Below, piece after piece: positions 7,070 through 9,806 of a stretch of 9,806 nucleotides of DNA. The first letter of the stretch is position 1, and every line of letters starts with the position of its first letter. Below the pieces are notes generated by a model. The model was not told the DNA's origin, ran no database searches, and saw only the letters and a program-made list of their open reading frames with translations. The stretch is from the NCBI GenBank assembly GCA_947458985.1, contig CANHBA010000078.1, positions 1 through 9,806 of the forward strand, written 5' to 3'. A program made the position numbers and the translations under genes. The DNA comes from Flavobacteriales bacterium (GTDB taxonomy: Bacteria > Bacteroidota > Bacteroidia > Flavobacteriales_D > Crocinitomicaceae).

Positions 7070-7098
7070 GTAACCATTTATATTGTTCTTACGTTATA
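7070..7098 (+). promoter_or_regulatory. Candidate ECF-sigma promoter before gldK
   Basis: GTAACC at 7070-7075 and CGTTATA at 7092-7098, with 17 bases between AAC and CGTT, repeat the layout found before the barrel gene at 497-524. Start would be near 7104, giving a leader of about 50 bases. In Porphyromonas gingivalis the ECF factor SigP, acting with PorX, controls por genes, so an ECF promoter here would fit. Pattern match only. Confidence 0.35.
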
Positions 7099-7156
7099 CC
7101 CGAAATTATACCTGTAGCAAGTTACTTGGGAGTAGGTCAGAACCAAAAACAAACAA

Positions 7157-9193
7157 ATGAAAAAGTATTTAAGTTTTCTCTTTGTTCTTAGCTTCATGTA
7201 CGCTTGTAGCGACATCGAAGGGAATTTAGTAGGTGTGAGTGGTAGAGACACCTGGTATCCAGATGTCCTCGGCCCTGGAAAAGTTCCACTTGGCATGGTA
7301 TACGTGCCATCAGGAGCCTATCAGGCCGGTGAAGACGATGAAGACATCATGGGCTGGCACACAGCGCGCAAGCGTACTGTGTCTGTTCCTGCATTCTACA
7401 TGGACGCCACAGAAATTTCGAACAACGAATACCGCCAATTTGTGCATTGGGTTCGCGACTCAATTGCCCGTGAAAAACTCTATCGCCGTAGCTACGACGA
7501 AGAAGCGGAGCGTTGGGTAAATGTCCCAGACAATTTCTTTAAAGAGCCTTACCGCACTTTAATGGCAATGGGTTCAGACGTTCAAGGTGGTAATACACCA
7601 TTCCAATTGTTCATGGATTCTACCAACGGTACTGAGGTTGATAAAACCATCATGACCATGTTGGGTAACTACGACAAATCCAAAGGAAAAGGCAAGAAAT
7701 TAGTCAACGGTTTCCAATACGACCAAAAGAAATACGGCGTTACCGGTGGTCCTGACGAAAAATTTGACGTTATTATGTCCGATGACGACTTACGTGGCAT
7801 CTTCCAAATGTACAGCGGAGCCGCTAAGAAAAACGCCCCAGACAAAACGAGTGCTAAAGGTGCATCCACCAAAACTAAATACAATCAAGGGGGTCGTCTC
7901 GAAAACCGCAAATACTTCACGCTCAACTGGATGGAGCCTATCGACTACGAAGATCCAGAAATCGCTTTTATGTTATCAGACATGTACTTAAGCGAAGCGG
8001 AGCGTTTTTACAACCGTCGAGAAATCGATACGCGTTTGCTCTACTTTGATTACTACTGGATTGACTACAAAGAGGCAGCTCGAAGAGGTAAGGTCATCAC
8101 CAAATCTATTGATGCACGAAAAACATTCTCATACGACAGCTTAAACCCTGAGGCCGATAACTCTATTTATCAGCGCTCACGCAGAGAGCCATTAGGTAAA
8201 GATTACAAGTCTAATGATCAGCACCGTTCTACGCTCATGACCATGGATCAAAATACCAATAAGGTGTGGGTTGATACTTCTGTTTATACCGAACAATGGT
8301 CAGAGTTTACGAGACTAAACGACACAAGCTCATTGCGAGGAACCATCCTTCAAAACCCTGGTCAAGACCTTGACCTAGGTTTCACAAACAGTAAAGGTAG
8401 TCACAACGCCATTCGTGGCCATTCTGACCGCTCGCGCTTTATCATCAAAGAACGCATCAATATCTATCCAGATACACTTTGTTGGGTGCGCGATTTCACC
8501 TATTCAAATAAGTCTGCAATGACTCAAAATTACTTCTGGAATTCAGCTTATGACAACTATCCAGTGGTAGGTGTTACTTGGTCTCAAGCCAAAGCGTTTT
8601 CTGTATGGCGTACACAAATTTTCCATTCTTGGTTACAAACCAACGGTGACCTTTTTGTGAACGACTTCCGTTTGCCAACTGAATCAGAATGGGAACGCGG
8701 TGCCAGAGGTGATCTCGACAACATGCAATACCCTTGGGGTGGCCCTTACATCAGGAACTCAAGCGGATGTTTCCTTGCTAACTTTAAGCCAATGCGTGGT
8801 CGCTATTTTGAAGATGGTGGTTTCTACACAGTAAAAGTTTATTCTTACAATCCAAATGGTTTTGGTTTGTATTGTATGTCCGGAAACGTTGCTGAATGGT
8901 GTTCTACTGCCTACGACGAATCTACTTATGAGTTCGCCCACGACATGGCTCAAGACTACGAATACGACGCCAAAGATGGTGAGGCTCCAGCTAAAAAACG
9001 CAAAGTACTTCGTGGCGGATCCTGGAAAGATATCGGATACTATCTAATGAACGCTACGAGAACTTATGAATATCAAGATACCGCGAAAAGCTATATCGGT
9101 TTCCGTAACACCATGACACACCTTGGTCGTGGAGGTAAAGATATCGAACAAGAGAACGGTGAAGAGATTCAAACAGATATTATCCTAAACTAA
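7157..9193 (+). CDS. gldK: Gliding motility / T9SS ring lipoprotein GldK (PorK), unusually long
   Basis: GldK is a lipoprotein with a formylglycine-generating-enzyme-like (sulfatase-modifying factor) fold that forms, with GldN, the periplasmic ring of the type IX secretion system under the outer membrane. The signal peptide ends in MYAC with Cys17 as the lipidated residue. The fold starts at about residue 45 (PLGMVYVPSGAYQAGED, ATEISNNEYRQFVHWVRDSI) and resumes at YFTLNW (253). The conserved core runs from about 424 to 652 and includes NYPVVGVTWSQAKAF, FRLPTESEWERGARG, GNVAEW, LRGGSWKD and SYIGFR. The copper-binding Cys residues of true FGE are absent, so it is structural. At 678 residues it is about 200 longer than F. 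johnsoniae or P. gingivalis homologues (roughly 460-490). The extra length lies around 105-252 (Lys-rich stretches at 174-182 and 230-241) and 318-422. There is no frameshift. gldL follows after 49 bases. Confidence 0.93.
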   Translation: MKKYLSFLFVLSFMYACSDIEGNLVGVSGRDTWYPDVLGPGKVPLGMVYVPSGAYQAGEDDEDIMGWHTARKRTVSVPAFYMDATEISNNEYRQFVHWVRDSIAREKLYRRSYDEEAERWVNVPDNFFKEPYRTLMAMGSDVQGGNTPFQLFMDSTNGTEVDKTIMTMLGNYDKSKGKGKKLVNGFQYDQKKYGVTGGPDEKFDVIMSDDDLRGIFQMYSGAAKKNAPDKTSAKGASTKTKYNQGGRLENRKYFTLNWMEPIDYEDPEIAFMLSDMYLSEAERFYNRREIDTRLLYFDYYWIDYKEAARRGKVITKSIDARKTFSYDSLNPEADNSIYQRSRREPLGKDYKSNDQHRSTLMTMDQNTNKVWVDTSVYTEQWSEFTRLNDTSSLRGTILQNPGQDLDLGFTNSKGSHNAIRGHSDRSRFIIKERINIYPDTLCWVRDFTYSNKSAMTQNYFWNSAYDNYPVVGVTWSQAKAFSVWRTQIFHSWLQTNGDLFVNDFRLPTESEWERGARGDLDNMQYPWGGPYIRNSSGCFLANFKPMRGRYFEDGGFYTVKVYSYNPNGFGLYCMSGNVAEWCSTAYDESTYEFAHDMAQDYEYDAKDGEAPAKKRKVLRGGSWKDIGYYLMNATRTYEYQDTAKSYIGFRNTMTHLGRGGKDIEQENGEEIQTDIILN

Positions 9194-9242
9194 ACTATAA
9201 ACTATAATTCAATTAATTTCTAAATTCTAAAAAACAAAAATT

Positions 9243-9806
9243 ATGAGTGGTAATGGTGGATTTTTTGCATCGCGCAAGTACAAATTAATTACAAAGTATG
9301 TAACTGGATACGGAGCTTCTGTGGTAATTCTTGGAGCACTATTTAAAATCATGCACTGGCCAGGTTCTGACCAAATGTTGATTGTCGGTTTGATTACAGA
9401 ATCATTGATCTTTGCATTTATTGCGATGGAACCACTTCATGAAGAAGTAGATTGGACGCGCGTATTCCCTGAATTAGGCGTTGAAGAAAATAACGACGAA
9501 AACCGTTTGTTGCCACTCTTGAAAAAAGGTGGAATGGGCGGCGGCGGTGCTGCAGATCAACTTGCTAAAGAACTTGATAAAGCAGGTATCGATCAAGCAT
9601 TGTTGGCGAAATTGAAAGACGGTATGTCAAATCTTGCAGATAACGCTAAATCTTTGGGTGCAATCTCTACAGCAGCAGGAGCAACTGATTCTTATGTGAA
9701 GAGCCTAGAAACAGCTTCTGAAGGTTTGAATAAATTGACTGAACAATATGCTTCATCAGCTAACGCTATCGCTGGTATTGCAGGTGAAGGTCAAGGTAAC
9801 TTTGGT
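9243..9806 (+). CDS. gldL: Gliding motility / T9SS inner-membrane motor protein GldL (PorL), 3' end outside window
   Basis: The ATG at 9243 opens a frame with no stop to the window edge (188 residues visible). Two transmembrane helices lie at about 20-37 and 43-62, joined by a short HWPGSD turn, and the family signature ASVVILGALFKIMHWPG (25-41) is present. Aligned by eye to F. johnsoniae GldL, Lys35, His38 and Glu53 match Lys27, His30 and the essential Glu49 of the proton pathway, while the position of Tyr13 appears to be Thr21. A conserved VDWTRVFPELGV segment (69-80) follows. Then come a Gly-rich linker (GGMGGGG, 96-102) and a long helical cytoplasmic region. GldL and GldM form the proton-driven rotary motor of the T9SS. 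The AT-rich 49-base gap after gldK shows no terminator or clear promoter, so the genes are probably co-transcribed. gldM should follow. Confidence 0.93.
   Translation, partial: MSGNGGFFASRKYKLITKYVTGYGASVVILGALFKIMHWPGSDQMLIVGLITESLIFAFIAMEPLHEEVDWTRVFPELGVEENNDENRLLPLLKKGGMGGGGAADQLAKELDKAGIDQALLAKLKDGMSNLADNAKSLGAISTAAGATDSYVKSLETASEGLNKLTEQYASSANAIAGIAGEGQGNFG

Noticed and set aside
7469..8420. The extra GldK segments as an intein, transposon or other inserted element.
   Set aside because: No intein splice motifs, inverted repeats, direct repeats or change in codon style at the borders; the frame stays open throughout.
7157..9193. GldK as an active formylglycine-generating enzyme.
   Set aside because: The catalytic/copper-binding cysteines of FGE are missing (RGGSWKD instead of a Cys at that position). 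The lipobox and location beside porP and gldL identify the structural T9SS lipoprotein.
9194..9242. Short repeat (AAACTATAAACTATAA) in the gldK-gldL gap as a regulatory repeat.
   Set aside because: It is a short AT-rich tandem repeat with no hairpin or known motif, as expected by chance in such a sequence.
1..9806. tRNA, rRNA, CRISPR array, riboswitch or insertion sequence.
   Set aside because: No cloverleaf, spaced repeats, conserved riboswitch core or transposase frame was seen; gaps between genes are all about 110 bases or less.

Overview
The window is about 9.8 kb of a Bacteroidota genome. The strongest evidence is the start of the type IX secretion / gliding-motor locus (a PorP/SprF-type protein, then GldK, then GldL), which is restricted to this phylum. 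Supporting signs are -7 promoter boxes of the TAnnTTTG type, the absence of strong Shine-Dalgarno sequences, and a fused alpha-beta 2-oxoacid dehydrogenase E1 of the kind usual in Bacteroidota. I would guess Flavobacteriales or a close relative; genus and species cannot be read from the sequence.

Layout. Positions 1-479 hold the 3' part of a hypothetical protein that may be the membrane-distal domain of an anti-sigma-like protein. A 64-base gap with an ECF-sigma-type promoter follows, then a secreted outer-membrane beta-barrel protein (544-1668). A long perfect hairpin closes this unit and overlaps the end of the convergent miaE gene (1705-2295, minus strand), a diiron tRNA hydroxylase. A 94-base divergent promoter region separates miaE from a tight plus-strand operon: fused E1 of a branched-chain-type 2-oxoacid dehydrogenase (2390-4453), a MazG/HisE-like NTP pyrophosphohydrolase (4457-4846, 3-base gap) and a divergent arginase-superfamily 'formimidoylglutamase' (4846-5985, 1-base overlap). 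This operon ends at a hairpin terminator.

From 6095 the T9SS block begins: porP (6095-7057), gldK (7157-9193) and gldL (9243 to the window edge, incomplete). The order porP-gldK-gldL matches the porPKLMN operon of Porphyromonas. Known roles: GldL with GldM forms the proton-driven inner-membrane motor, GldK with GldN forms a periplasmic ring tethered to the outer membrane, and PorP/SprF proteins are outer-membrane barrels that anchor or attach exported proteins.

Points most worth a second look: (1) GldK is 678 residues, roughly 200 longer than well-known homologues, with two insertions before the conserved C-terminal FGE-like core. (2) The arginase-family protein has lost three of the six metal ligands, though it keeps the overall fold signature. 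(3) Two intergenic regions, before the outer-membrane barrel gene and before gldK, share a GTAAC-N16/17-CGTYATA signature that looks like an ECF sigma promoter, suggesting envelope-stress or T9SS-specific control. No tRNA, rRNA, CRISPR array or insertion sequence is visible, and no gap without a gene exceeds about 110 bases.
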